Notes: a model not told the origin generated them from the letters alone. DNA of 44,342 nucleotides from Pachysolen tannophilus NRRL Y-2460 (GCA_001661245.1 KV454015.1:625144-669485), one strand, 5' to 3'; counted from the first letter of the stretch, positions 1-10,007 are shown. Translations and numbers: made by a program.

Positions 1-401
1 AAGAGATGTTTATTTCTTTCCAAATCGGTTCGGGCAAACTTTAGATTTTATTTTTTTCGAAAAAGGTACCATATGTACGTGATACATATTAGTACAATAC
101 TTTCAACATTTATAATTTGAGGTGATTTCAAGTCAATTACAGCGAAGTAAAGTTTAGGCTTTTTTTAGCAAAAGAGGTAAAAATGACTTCTAGAACGTTT
201 GATTAGCTTTACTTCAAGGTAATAGTAAAAGTACTAGAACTAGAATTAGAATTAGAACTAAAATAAAACTAGGATTATAAAATTGACCAGAAAAAAAAAA
301 AAAAAAACAGATAATTAATTATAAACAATATTTTGCTGATTTGAAACGTTACTTACTATACAGAAAAATTTAAGCTAAATGAACCAAGTAAGTACTTCTT
401 A
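1..401. other. Left-edge intergenic region, 3' of CNB1
   Basis: No gene is visible here. It lies downstream of CNB1 (minus strand) and runs to the window edge. It holds an imperfect 6-base tandem repeat (TAGAAC/TAGAAT units, five copies at 235-264), a run of about 17 A at 291-307, and general A/T richness. A neighbouring gene's promoter may lie off the left edge. Confidence 0.6.
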
Positions 402-1041
402 TTAAAAATCTTGTAAAGTTAAAACGTTGGCAACTTCAGTATTGTCAACGGCATGCTTGAATTCTTCAAAACTTAAAGTTCCATCCCCATCTTTATCATT
501 TTCCATTATTGTCTTATCGACAATTTGTTGTAACTGTTCATCTTCTAAATTTTTACCAACCATCATTTTTAATACTAAAAATAATTCCCCATTAGATATA
601 ACTCCATCCCTATCAATATCATAAATTTTAAATATAAAATTTAATTTATCATCATTTTGACCTTTACTACTAAATATGGAAAGTCCCGTTATAAATTCTT
701 GAAAATCAACATCTCCTCCTCCATCTTCATCAAAGACTTCAATTAACCTAGGAGCTAAAGGATTCGATTCTATTCCGGGTATAGATAAAAATTCATCCTT
801 GTCTATTGTCCCCGTTCTATCAGCATCTAACTTCATAAACCTCTTACGTAATCTGTCTATTTCATCATGGTCAACTAAATTAACAAACAAACAAACATAT
901 GTACAATCATTATGTCAATTCCCGCTGTCAGTAACTTTATCTTATGAAAATACTTTTTTTTTAATTTATGTTTCTCGTTAATCACTTACAGTTTGTACCC
1001 TCGGCCAATGAATCCATAATTTTGGATGTTGTGATACCCAT
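402..1041 (-). CDS. CNB1: Calcineurin B, regulatory subunit of the Ca2+/calmodulin phosphatase (two exons)
   Basis: Calcineurin B binds Ca2+ and activates the calcineurin catalytic subunit, which dephosphorylates Crz1-type factors in stress signalling. The gene is spliced: exon 1 is 1041-990, the intron is 989-875 (donor GTAAGT, branch site TACTGAC at 933-927, acceptor TTTAG) and exon 2 is 874-402. The spliced product is 174 residues, against 175 in S. cerevisiae. It begins MGITTSK, an N-myristoylation signal with Gly2, which fixes the true start. Four EF-hands are visible in order ([52 protein letters not shown]). An unspliced reading lacks the myristoylated N terminus. It lies directly downstream of DPH2 on the same strand, the arrangement also known in S. 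cerevisiae. S. cerevisiae CNB1 also has an intron near its 5' end. Confidence 0.96.
875..989 (-). other. CNB1: CNB1 intron
   Basis: A 115-base phase-1 intron. The donor is GTAAGT at 989-984, the branch candidate TACTGAC at 933-927 and the acceptor TAG ends at 875. Splicing joins an AAC codon and one T to TT, restoring the family sequence [11 protein letters not shown]. Confidence 0.92.
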
Positions 1042-1395
1042 TTTTTTTTATTAAAGAAATCAGAAAATATATACGTCCTGTTTTTTTTTCTTTATTATTA
1101 TTATAATTAATAATAAAAATACAACTTTTCTTCTATAATATCAGAATCAACACAGTCTATAGAAGAATTAGGTATCACTCAAATATATTTAAATATATTT
1201 ACAATTACATATGAATATAATATCAATTTGCTATTCCTTCCACTGTTTTTAACGGTTTCTTTTTATTTTTTTGTTAACAAAGAGGCTCATTATCATCAAA
1301 TAACTTTAAAGGGAAAATTAACTATTTATTACACTACCTTGATTTAGAGTGATATTGTCTATATAATCTCTAGCTATATGAACTGAACTATCTGT
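1042..1395. other. CNB1 promoter and DPH2 3' region
   Basis: This spacer lies between two tandem minus-strand genes. It contains a T tract at 1041-1049 just before the CNB1 start and a tandem AAATATATTT duplication near 1180-1200 that could act as a polyadenylation efficiency element for DPH2. No open reading frame of interest was found. Confidence 0.5.
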
Positions 1396-3273
1396 CTATG
1401 TATAGGCTTGTCTATTGAGATTATAGCTTCTCGCCACACCTCCTCTGCCTTCTTGTACTATTGCACCTTCTTGGTCAATATCATTTTCATCGTCTTCGTC
1501 ATTTTTGAAATCACTTCCTAACCCTGTCCAAGTTCTATTTTGCAAACTAATGGCAGATGTAGATACTGTTCCTTTAATAGCAACTGATCCTGAGAATTTT
1601 TTAACTAGTTGTGTGGTTTCATTTTCATTTCCATTTCTTTCTAAATCCAGTTGTGGAGAGTCTATTTCTAGATGCTGGATGATTCTTCTTAGGGGCCTCG
1701 ATGTACTAACGTATTTACCAGTAACAGAATCAAACTCTGGTTCATCATTTTTATAATCTGTGTCATCTGTATTAGTAGCACCAGTTTCCGATTCCAATTC
1801 CATTGCCATTGCCATGGCCTCAGCTTTTTCTTGCAGGTCCAAACTCATAACTTCTTTAAAATCAACCACCCATTTACCTGACCAACTAACTTCAGGTTTT
1901 AAAGCAACTTGTAATTCATATGGAGTAATAATAGGTTTATAATAATCACCAACGTTATCTATAATAATTCCTGATTGGCCACAACCCAAGACACACCATA
2001 TATCAATAGTTTCAAAATTAGCTAGTTTTGCCACATTTGGTTTACCAACAACAAACATGTAATGTTTCTTTCCGGCTTCTTTAATCCATGAAGCTACAGT
2101 ATTTAATATTTGTTTTGTATTTGAAAGTGAAAGAGTATTTACTAAGATCCCTATAGTACCTGCAGTTCTTGCAATATGCATATAACGATACCTTTTCATC
2201 AAAGATGGATAAGGTCCTTGAAAAGTTCCACCAGTTAAAGAATCATAACAAGTTATTGTAGAAAATTTTGTTGATAATTCTAATAATCTTGGAGATTCTG
2301 GTAAATTTATATGAAATAATTCATATTCTTGGAAAAAATTTTCATTTTCATTAAATTTTTTTAAATCTTCTTCATTTAAACCATAAATTAATCTATTTGA
2401 AATCTTGACAAATTTTGAAATTTCTCTTTCTTGACTATTAGCATCAATAACAATAGAATGAGAATAATCTATATCCGCATATACTAAATTTTCATATTTA
2501 GGTTTTAAAAATTGATATAATGTTGAAAGATGATGAGTATATGGAGCATCTGCCATTAAGCAAACTCGTGTGTTGACATCTTTATAAGTTTTTTCAAAAA
2601 AATTAACAAACAGTTTATGATCTAAATATGGTTTACCGAAAACATATGCTGCTGATAATTTTTCAATCTTATTTAAGCATGCATCACCAAAATGTATAAC
2701 TAAATCACTCAGAACATGTTCAGCAGCAACTTCATCAATACAACAAGGCGAATAAGATGTGTCTGCCAAGATCCAAACTTTTTGTTCTTGTAAATGTTTA
2801 TTTTTACCATTACTACAAGAAGAACAACATTTCCCATCCACCAGATTTTTACCTGAACATTTGTTATTGACAGTTTCAATATCACTACTTGAAATAGTAT
2901 CAACTAAAGATAAATCATCACTTTCGTCATGTTGGGATTTAATTAAACTTTGGTTTTCTTTCAAACCTTCTTGTAATAACTGAACAATAATAGCAGAATC
3001 AGAAATCAATTTATCCAGAAATTGTAATGTAATAGCCTTATATTTAAACCTTCCTTCTTCATTTTTCTGTTTCAAAAAATCAATCACTTTCAGAATCGAA
3101 TAATAATCTTTCACTTTCAGAATCAACTCATTTAAATCTATTTCATTTGCATCTTGATTTGAAAAAATAGGTCCAAAATATGGTCTTGATCTAGTCGTTG
3201 CAGTTACCTTATCAAACTCAAACGTTGACTCATCTTGAGCTGTTGAAAGTGAGGGCAGCAGTGCCTGTGTCAT
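1396..3273 (-). CDS. DPH2: Diphthamide biosynthesis protein 2
   Basis: Dph2 pairs with Dph1 in the iron-sulphur complex that transfers the 3-amino-3-carboxypropyl group of S-adenosylmethionine to the target histidine of elongation factor 2, the first step of diphthamide synthesis in the cytosol. The 625-residue product holds the family signature DTSYSPCCIDEVAAEHVLSD followed by VIHFGDACLN near residues 170-200, and later ADIDYSH and WCVLGCGQSG. S. cerevisiae Dph2 is 534 residues. The extra length is a Cys-rich loop (KCSGKNLVDGKCCSSCSNG) before the signature and an acidic, Ser/Thr-rich tail. The ATG at 3273 opens directly into family-like sequence. It is followed by CNB1 on the same strand. 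Confidence 0.93.
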   Translation of the reverse strand: MTQALLPSLSTAQDESTFEFDKVTATTRSRPYFGPIFSNQDANEIDLNELILKVKDYYSILKVIDFLKQKNEEGRFKYKAITLQFLDKLISDSAIIVQLLQEGLKENQSLIKSQHDESDDLSLVDTISSSDIETVNNKCSGKNLVDGKCCSSCSNGKNKHLQEQKVWILADTSYSPCCIDEVAAEHVLSDLVIHFGDACLNKIEKLSAAYVFGKPYLDHKLFVNFFEKTYKDVNTRVCLMADAPYTHHLSTLYQFLKPKYENLVYADIDYSHSIVIDANSQEREISKFVKISNRLIYGLNEEDLKKFNENENFFQEYELFHINLPESPRLLELSTKFSTITCYDSLTGGTFQGPYPSLMKRYRYMHIARTAGTIGILVNTLSLSNTKQILNTVASWIKEAGKKHYMFVVGKPNVAKLANFETIDIWCVLGCGQSGIIIDNVGDYYKPIITPYELQVALKPEVSWSGKWVVDFKEVMSLDLQEKAEAMAMAMELESETGATNTDDTDYKNDEPEFDSVTGKYVSTSRPLRRIIQHLEIDSPQLDLERNGNENETTQLVKKFSGSVAIKGTVSTSAISLQNRTWTGLGSDFKNDEDDENDIDQEGAIVQEGRGGVARSYNLNRQAYT

Positions 3274-3802
3274 TCTCTATCTTTAAAACACCAACAAATA
3301 ACTAACTATATTTCTTGATTTCTTGATTTGGTACTTTCTTATTTTTTATCAAATTTGTTTAGCCCAAATTCATAGATTTCACCACCACCTCCTATTTTTT
3401 TCCCTGCTTAAAAAAATCGTAAGATGATCATGATGACCTTCTTAAATTCTAGCTTTTCTAGCCAAAAAGAGAAATTTTTCAAATTTTTTTTTNTTTTTTT
3501 TTCGTATTTTTCGTATTTTTACACGGTTTTTATAAGCGAGATTGAATAGATAACGAACATAACGAATCGAAGAGAGAGAGAGTGTGTGTAAAGAGACAAT
3601 AATGAGCAGACAGAGATAGTAAAGGTAATCTGAATGCCAGATGGAATTAATTTTCCTAAATTGAAGATAAATAAAATAAAGAACTAATTGATCAAATGAA
3701 TCTAGTTGTTGTTCATCCTGTTTTTGTTCGCATTGCACATTATAGTCAATGGTTACATATAGTTAGAACATTTCAAATACTTCATTACAAAACTAAATTT
3801 GT

Positions 3803-4044
3803 ATGACACCTATACCTAAAATTAAGAAATATTCATCTACATCTAGTAAGAATTCTAAATATTACAAAAAATTAATCAATTTAAATATTTTTAAATTTTC
3901 ATCATAGGTCAGACAGATGGTAGTCCTCAAATCGCTCTGAAAATTTACTGTCCCGTCACTACCAACCCCAATATCCAGATTTCCTTGATAAAAGAAGATC
4001 CACAGAAAAATACATGGTTCAGAGGGTATCAGATGCTTTTTTGA
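3803..4044 (+). CDS. Possible small two-exon gene, unknown product
   Basis: This is tentative. An ATG at 3803 opens 14 codons ending at a GTAAGA donor (3846). An acceptor CATAG ends at 3907, and the frame then continues through 45 codons to TGA at 4042-4044, giving 59 residues. The phases match (one base plus two). The second part is clearly less AT-rich than the flanks and reads like protein (SPQIALKIYCPVTTNPNIQ). Against it, no convincing branch site lies in the 62-base intron, I recognise no family, and an open stretch of 45 codons can occur by chance. The sequence could instead be an untranslated RNA or a remnant. Confidence 0.22.
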
Positions 4045-4308
4045 AGAGTGTTCGAAAAGGTTCTTGCAAATTTTTTTGAATTAAGTACTATTTTTTCAAT
4101 TAATTTGTGTATCAAGCGGAAACAGCACTGGTGGTGATGGTGGTGACGCTGCTCTCTTTCTCTCACATCTGGAAGGTTCAAAAATTAATTTTTTTTTTTG
4201 TTTGTTTGCATATTTGGTCGTGTGGTTTCCCAAACATTCAAATCAAAACGTTTTGTGCTTTAAAACACGTCCAAAATAATAGGAGGGAAATAAATAAAAG
4301 TCTTTCTT

Positions 4309-4392
4309 GCCTGGCCTTTCCCGCCTGGATAGCTAGTCTCCCAGGCCGGTCTGCCTAGCCGGTGGAAAAGAGGGTAGCCTTGGGAGCCTACC
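4309..4392. other. GC-rich inverted-repeat patch upstream of ISY1
   Basis: In a region otherwise about 70 percent A/T, these 84 bases are mostly G/C. They contain the inverted arms GCCTGG (4323-4328) and CCAGGC (4341-4346), two GCCGGT copies just after, and a second pair GGTAG (4373-4377) and CTACC (4388-4392). A T tract follows at once. It could be a structured 5' leader of ISY1, a small RNA, or an architectural promoter element. Confidence 0.35.
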
Positions 4393-4490
4393 TTTTTTTT
4401 TTTTTAAATCAAATCCATATAATAATAATATTATTCAATTGTTTGTTTCTACGAAAAGGTTATATCTATCATATACGATCATATCTGAGT

Positions 4491-5429
4491 ATGTCTCGTA
4501 ATTCGGAAAAGGCAAATTCGTTATTGCATCGGTATTATCGCCAGCAATCAGAGAGTATATTGCCAACGGCTGGTACTCCTAGACCTCGAAAAGTTCAATC
4601 GGTCAAGTCAATAGCTGTAGCTGAAAAATTTAGGTCGCTTTGTATCAGAGAAATATCAACAAAGATTACAAGAATAAATGATTCTTCTATTAATGATTAT
4701 CAGATTCGAGACTTGAATGATGATTTGAATAAGCTTATGAAAGAGAAGTTATCATGGGAGTACCATATTCGAGATTTAGGAGGTCCTGATTATATAACTT
4801 TTTCTAAAAAACAGCAACGATCAGCAAATGATTTTGAAGTTAAAGGATATAGATATTTTGGTAGATCAAAAGAGTTACCCGATGTTAAAGAATTGATTGA
4901 ATCTCAAGAAAGGGAAAAGTTGAAACTGAAAAATAAAATTCAAGCTTTTAAAAATGATTTTGAATATATAAAGCTGATAAATTTAAAAGAAAAAAATTTA
5001 ATTAATAATGGCGAATATTTTGGTCTTTATGATGAAATAGATATAATTTCAAAAGATTTGGTAAAAGATGACGATATTTTAGAACAAGTGATAGAAGTGT
5101 TGGGTCATGATATATCACCATCCATGCTGAATAAGATTATAACTAACGCTGAATTTAAGCATAAAAATAATAATTATTTCAAAGACAATAATCATAACGA
5201 GCTTAATAGTAGCTTACCGAAATTTGAGCATGAAATCTTAAGAAAAAAGGAAAATAATGATAAAATAGACAAACTAAATACTAGAAATAAGGATGATATT
5301 CATAATAATGATAATAATAATATCTTAATAGAATTTGATGAATTTAATCCACCAAATATGCAAATAATTGAAAACGCTTTGGTTGAGAAAAGGAAAAAAC
5401 AACTACAAGAAAAATTAGGATTAGCTTGA
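4491..5429 (+). CDS. ISY1: Pre-mRNA splicing factor Isy1 (NineTeen complex associated)
   Basis: Isy1 is a spliceosome component that binds near the U2/U6 catalytic core and influences first-step fidelity. The start at 4491 gives MSRNSEKANSLLHRYYRQQ, which closely parallels the yeast N terminus MSRNVDKANSVL. Further family sequence follows: REISTKITRINDSSINDYQ, IRDLNDDLNKLMKEK, and the conserved RYFGRSKELPDVKEL around residues 120-138. The product is 312 residues, against 235 in S. cerevisiae. The extra residues are a charged, Asn-rich C-terminal part ending in a basic helix. The open frame continues upstream of 4491, but that part is low complexity and lacks homology. In S. cerevisiae ISY1 lies close to CYC1, as it does here. 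Confidence 0.92.
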   Translation: MSRNSEKANSLLHRYYRQQSESILPTAGTPRPRKVQSVKSIAVAEKFRSLCIREISTKITRINDSSINDYQIRDLNDDLNKLMKEKLSWEYHIRDLGGPDYITFSKKQQRSANDFEVKGYRYFGRSKELPDVKELIESQEREKLKLKNKIQAFKNDFEYIKLINLKEKNLINNGEYFGLYDEIDIISKDLVKDDDILEQVIEVLGHDISPSMLNKIITNAEFKHKNNNYFKDNNHNELNSSLPKFEHEILRKKENNDKIDKLNTRNKDDIHNNDNNNILIEFDEFNPPNMQIIENALVEKRKKQLQEKLGLA

Positions 5430-5672
5430 TGTATAGATATATATCTAATTATAATGATTAATTCAAAAATTAAGCTGCATTAAACAATAAGAATAGAAAA
5501 AAAAAAAAAAGACACACAAGAATAATAGTCAAAAAAAAAAAATAAAACTCAATCATTATCTAACTCCTCCCATTAAAAATACTAAATAAAAAGAATCGAA
5601 ATATTTCCAATATTTCAATCTTTGAAACTGTAACCAAAAAAAAACAAAAAAAAAAAAAAAGTCTTGAAAAAC

Positions 5673-8639
5673 TTATGCCATAAAATTAATCCCCTTTTTA
5701 AGTAACTCTTTAAAATTCGAGTTATATATCCTATTATCTTCCCATATGATTCTATCTATTTCTCTCCGACCACTATCTAAATCCAACTGATCTAACCTAT
5801 GGACTTTGGTCCTTCTAACAACTTTGTAGCCAATATAACAAAGCAAAAATAAAAAAATTGATCCATAACTAGTGAAAAAATATGCAGTTGTCCAATTACC
5901 TTTCATGAAAACTACAAACCCACTGATCAAGACCAAAATCATCGACGATACCAATCCATAATATGCCAAGTAAGGTTGACATGGTGATCTATAAGGGTAA
6001 TTCTCATCATCTCTGCCAATGATATCTGGTCTTAATTTCAAACCGTGATAAAACCTTATAAACGATAAACACATTCCTCCCCATACAATTAAACCTAATG
6101 AAGAACATATGCTAAGAAACCTCTCAAATACCTCAGCTGTATTATTTGTTACTGTGAGGTAAGCGAGAGATCCAAACATCCCGGTAAATAATACACTAAT
6201 GTAGGGGACACCATTTTTAGAGCAAATACTGAAAACTTTTGGGACTTTACCTTGAATTGACAAATAATATAATGTTCTTGAAGACAGGTATAATTGCGAA
6301 GACCCAGCAGTCAATGCAAAATAAACTAAAAAAGCATTTAATACACTGGCAAAATTACAGAGTCCAGTACTTTGAAATGCAATTACCCATGGTGATTGGT
6401 TTCCATTTGCAAAACCTGCCCATTCTAATAAATAGGTATCACATTCAGCTCCTCCATTCAATTCAATGATTTTATCTATCATCAGTTTATCCTTCTCTGC
6501 ATTAAGGCTTCCAGTATCTGAAACGAAATATCTCAATAATCTGGGGTCACCACTGTAAATGTTTAATCCAACAACAAACACTGCTATTATGTAAAACAAC
6601 AAAACCCTCCAGTATATGGTTTTAGTAGCTAATGGTATAGCTTTTCTTGGGTTTCTAGCCTCACCACCAGCAATCAAAGCAATTTCTATTCCAATATACG
6701 CATATGAAGCAACAACAGTAGCTACTAAAACAGATAAAAATCTCCCTGTTGCACCCCCTATTCCGTTCAACGACCCTAGACCAGCATCTGACAAATCAAA
6801 AGTTGGTCTAAATGGACCATAAGTGATTGAATTCAGTAAATCACTTTTACTACTATCCCAATATGTAAAGCCGATATCACGATGATATGGTGGAACACCT
6901 CCTCTATTTAAAACAATCATGAAAATTATTAAAGCCAATAACAATATTGATTTTACAAGCGAAGTTACATATTCCACTTCACCATAAACTCGCACATCAA
7001 ATAGATTCACAGCAATGACAACGACCAAGAAAAACGTAATCCATCCAGCAGTGGATTTAGAAGGAATATCCAAGTTTTTATAATAAGATAACATAATAGT
7101 AGCAGCAGTTATTTCTGATGGTAAACTAACCATATAATTAAACAAATAGCATATCCCTAGAGAAAATCCAAAAGCATCTTCAACAAATCTTGAAGATATA
7201 CCACTTACACCACCAGCTAAAGGAATTAATGTCACCATTTCACAAAATGAAAACATTGTGGAAATAACAACTGATCCTGCAATTATGAATCCAATAATAG
7301 TACCCAATGGACCTGCAATAGAGAAAGCTTTCCCGCTTGCCAAAAATAAACCAACACCGATAGTTCCACTTAATGCAATCATTTGTAAATGTCGAGGTTT
7401 CAATTTTCTATGTATTTCGCGATCATAATGTTTTTTAGAACCATTACCTGAATTTAAACCATTATTGCTAGTATTATTATTTCCCTGTTGCAGATATTGC
7501 TCCGGGTGATCAAACGAAGAATTAATGTTACTTAAACTTATGGAATCAACTTCAACAGAGCTAAATTTTTTCCCCGTAGCAAGTCTCCTTAAATTTGTCA
7601 TGTGTGAAGAAGTTTTCATTTGATTCTTTCCCCTTGAATTTGTTAAAATATTATAATTTTGATGATCTATTGGAATGTTATAGTTTAACTCATAATCTAT
7701 AATATTCGTTTCCAGAGATTTCAAATTATCCAAATTTGGATATTTTGAATCAAATTTATTATGATTATGATTATTATTATTATTTTTTTGTAATAAAGTA
7801 GTTGGTAATTTTTTATTAAAATTGCTTAAAATATTTGTTCCTTTCCCCTTTCTTAAATTTTCTAAAAAATTACCATGATTATGTCTTTTAATTAAAGTTT
7901 CATCATTTCCAGCAATATATTTATCATCTTCGTTTAAATCCCCTGGCCGTACATTCATACTATATGAATCATCTATTATTGATGGAAAATAACTATTATT
8001 AAGATATTTTTTAGTCTTTTGTCTCAAAAAATTTTCTGTCTTGACTTCCTTATCATATTTGGCAAAATCTGACAAAGTTTCATTATTTATTTTATAATCA
8101 ATATTTCTTTTCTTAAAAATAGGTTCATATAAATTTGAGAAAAAATGTCTATCAGTAGTCACGGACAATTCATCTTTCAACTTGGCCTTATCCAAAGTAG
8201 AAAGCGCATCTGCAATCAAAGATGAAGTCAACGAAATGGGCACCGCTGATGACAGTATACTACTGGCCCCATCTTCTATAGTAGCATCAACTGTATCACT
8301 ACTAATATAATCCGAAGTAGATGATACATCCAACGAATCCACATCTTCTCTATACCTAGAAGATTTATGATCATTATTACTATATGACAGTTCATGATTG
8401 TTATTATTACTTAAGCTTGAAATACCATTTGGTCTATGTGGAAATAAATCTTTAAAGGACAGAATATCTATATTATGTGTTTTAATCGAAGGAACATTAT
8501 CTAAAGCTTTATTACTATAATTTGTTTTCGATTTATTAACTATAGGAAACAACTCATATTCTTCTTTTCTCTTCGTCCCTGAGTTAGACCTGGGCTTGCA
8601 CCCTTCAGCCTTCAGATTCTGATCACTAATAGATTCCAT
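5673..8639 (-). CDS. SSY1: SSY1-type amino-acid permease-like sensor of the SPS system
   Basis: Ssy1 is a non-transporting amino-acid permease relative in the plasma membrane. With Ptr3 and Ssy5 it senses external amino acids and triggers cleavage of Stp1/Stp2. The 988-residue protein has a hydrophilic N terminus of about 410 residues rich in Asn, Ser and Lys, then a 12-helix APC core beginning at HRKLKPRHLQMIALSGTIGV. Core landmarks are GGVSGISSRFVEDAFGFSLG, SLPSEITAATIMLSYY and YIGIEIALIAGGEARNPRKA. The long cytosolic N terminus and the VEDAFGFSLG segment separate SSY1 from ordinary permeases such as GAP1, which have about 90 residues before helix 1. It is convergent with ISY1. S. cerevisiae Ssy1 is 852 residues. 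A general amino-acid permease with an unusual tail is the alternative. Confidence 0.85.
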   Translation of the reverse strand: MESISDQNLKAEGCKPRSNSGTKRKEEYELFPIVNKSKTNYSNKALDNVPSIKTHNIDILSFKDLFPHRPNGISSLSNNNNHELSYSNNDHKSSRYREDVDSLDVSSTSDYISSDTVDATIEDGASSILSSAVPISLTSSLIADALSTLDKAKLKDELSVTTDRHFFSNLYEPIFKKRNIDYKINNETLSDFAKYDKEVKTENFLRQKTKKYLNNSYFPSIIDDSYSMNVRPGDLNEDDKYIAGNDETLIKRHNHGNFLENLRKGKGTNILSNFNKKLPTTLLQKNNNNNHNHNKFDSKYPNLDNLKSLETNIIDYELNYNIPIDHQNYNILTNSRGKNQMKTSSHMTNLRRLATGKKFSSVEVDSISLSNINSSFDHPEQYLQQGNNNTSNNGLNSGNGSKKHYDREIHRKLKPRHLQMIALSGTIGVGLFLASGKAFSIAGPLGTIIGFIIAGSVVISTMFSFCEMVTLIPLAGGVSGISSRFVEDAFGFSLGICYLFNYMVSLPSEITAATIMLSYYKNLDIPSKSTAGWITFFLVVVIAVNLFDVRVYGEVEYVTSLVKSILLLALIIFMIVLNRGGVPPYHRDIGFTYWDSSKSDLLNSITYGPFRPTFDLSDAGLGSLNGIGGATGRFLSVLVATVVASYAYIGIEIALIAGGEARNPRKAIPLATKTIYWRVLLFYIIAVFVVGLNIYSGDPRLLRYFVSDTGSLNAEKDKLMIDKIIELNGGAECDTYLLEWAGFANGNQSPWVIAFQSTGLCNFASVLNAFLVYFALTAGSSQLYLSSRTLYYLSIQGKVPKVFSICSKNGVPYISVLFTGMFGSLAYLTVTNNTAEVFERFLSICSSLGLIVWGGMCLSFIRFYHGLKLRPDIIGRDDENYPYRSPCQPYLAYYGLVSSMILVLISGFVVFMKGNWTTAYFFTSYGSIFLFLLCYIGYKVVRRTKVHRLDQLDLDSGRREIDRIIWEDNRIYNSNFKELLKKGINFMA

Positions 8640-9315
8640 TTTGTGATCCCGCTGTTTAAAAAACTATCATATAAAAAGGAACCCTTTTTGTTTTCTAATT
8701 AATTTTTTTTTTCTTTGTTTTCTTTGGGTTATTTGAGCCTTAGATTTTTCTCTATATTTCGAGGAAATTTTTCTCATTTAACTTTCTTATCTAAAGGCGG
8801 ATAATTTGATACCCTGCGCACGACACCGAGAAAATTGTAATAAATAGAAGGAAGGAGTTTTAGTTTTACACAGTAAGATGAAGAATTTTTTCAATTTTAT
8901 TATGATGGATTAAGATTGAGATTGAAAAGTGTTTGGGCCTACAACTTAGGAGAAAAATAACTAGTTTCTATCCTGACTTGATTAATTCAAATAATGAATG
9001 GTGTTTAAACTAATAAATAGACACGTACATATATATATATGTATATATATGGAACTTTATAAAAACCTGAAATATATATATATACTTAATTGTTTTTTTT
9101 TTTCAATTTTTCAATTTTCTTTCTAATATTATTGGTTTTTGATAATCTCTGATTAACACTATATACATTAAAAGCAAATCTAGAAACGGTTCTTTTTAAT
9201 CGTTAATATTGTAATTATTACTATTATTATTATTTTCTTCTTAATATTATTAATTTTTTTTTCTTTTTTTCAATATCGTCTCATATCTTGTTGGGGATCA
9301 ATCTCTACCTCTACC
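8640..9315. other. SSY1 promoter and CYC1 3' region
   Basis: No gene seen. The part next to 8640 is the SSY1 upstream region and includes a minus-strand pyrimidine/purine-biased leader. The distal part next to CYC1 holds TATATA repeats at about 9031-9085, which fit yeast 3'-end efficiency elements for the minus-strand CYC1 transcript, then T tracts. Confidence 0.5.
9031..9085 (-). terminator. Probable CYC1 polyadenylation signals (TATATA tracts)
   Basis: Two alternating TA blocks (about 9031-9050 and 9072-9083) lie roughly 230-285 bases beyond the CYC1 stop on its strand. TATATA is the efficiency element of yeast 3'-end formation. The tracts are symmetric, so direction is inferred from the neighbouring gene. 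Confidence 0.35.
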
Positions 9316-9648
9316 TTATTTGGTAGCACTTAACAAGTATGTAACCAAATCGTTTCTATCCTTGGCTTTCTTTAAACCACCAAAGGCCATCTTAGTACCT
9401 GGAATATATTTCTTTGGGTTTTCCAAATAATCACTCATAGTTTGTGCTTCCCACAAGACACCTTTTTGCTTGTTAGCATCGGTATATGAATAACCTTCAG
9501 CTTGACCAGAGTGTCTACCAAAAACACCGTGCAAGTTAGGACCAACTTTATGAGCACCACCAGCTTCAGTGGTGTGACATTGTAAACATCTAGTTTTAAA
9601 TAAAGTGGCACCTTTCTTGGCTGAACCTTTTTCGTATGGAGCTGGCAT
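9316..9648 (-). CDS. CYC1: Cytochrome c
   Basis: This is the mobile electron carrier between complexes III and IV in the mitochondrial intermembrane space. The 110-residue product starts [17 protein letters not shown]. It has the haem attachment motif CLQCH around residues 20-24, the downstream [19 protein letters not shown] block, and the axial-ligand Met in [12 protein letters not shown]. No presequence is present, as expected for a protein imported through haem lyase. Length and sequence fit yeast iso-cytochromes, and only one copy is in this window. A TATA-like TTATAAAA sequence lies about 100 bases upstream on the coding strand. Confidence 0.98.
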   Translation of the reverse strand: MPAPYEKGSAKKGATLFKTRCLQCHTTEAGGAHKVGPNLHGVFGRHSGQAEGYSYTDANKQKGVLWEAQTMSDYLENPKKYIPGTKMAFGGLKKAKDRNDLVTYLLSATK

Positions 9649-10002
9649 TTCTAAATTCTAATAAAATTAAATATTCCAATTAAAGATTGAATATCTTAAC
9701 AACTATTATTTTAATAAAAAAAACAAGAGATTTATTTTTTTTTCTCTTTTATAAAAAAAACTAAACGGATTTCGTCACAATTTAAATGATTTTTTTAAAA
9801 AAATATTTTCCCATTTCCCAAAAAGTTCCCGCTTTGTATTAAAGTCAATGTATTTTAAATTCCTAAAATATTAGTGGCTAAAAAAATTTATGCGCTCGTT
9901 TTTTCCCGGTTACGCAGTCATGACATGACCTTATTTCACAATTACTTATATTTCCATTTTCTTTCTTATAAAACTTTTTTTTTTTCCATTTTTAAGAATT
10001 GC

Positions 10003-10007
10003 ATTGG
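10003..10007 (-). promoter_or_regulatory. CCAAT box, candidate Hap2/3/4/5 site for CYC1
   Basis: ATTGG on the plus strand reads CCAAT on the CYC1 strand, about 355 bases upstream of its start. Hap2/3/4/5 activates CYC1 through CCAAT in S. cerevisiae. A five-base match in AT-rich DNA is weak on its own. Confidence 0.3.

Larger units (their letters stand above)
3274..4490. other. Divergent DPH2-ISY1 spacer
   Basis: A 1.2 kb region between divergent genes. It holds an isolated N at 3493 in a T tract, a purine-rich GA/GT stretch near 3570-3600, a possible small two-exon gene at 3803-4044 and a GC-rich inverted-repeat patch at 4309-4392, about 100 bases before the ISY1 start. No tRNA was found. 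The open frame on the minus strand at 3442-3738 crosses the N, is low in complexity and is not called. Confidence 0.5.

Noticed and set aside
3442-3738. 98-residue minus-strand open frame
   Set aside because: It crosses an N, is low in complexity (Lys/Phe/Ile), has no homology and lies in a promoter region.
4362-4490. N-terminal extension of ISY1
   Set aside because: Hydrophobic translation of T-rich leader. The ATG at 4491 matches the family start exactly.
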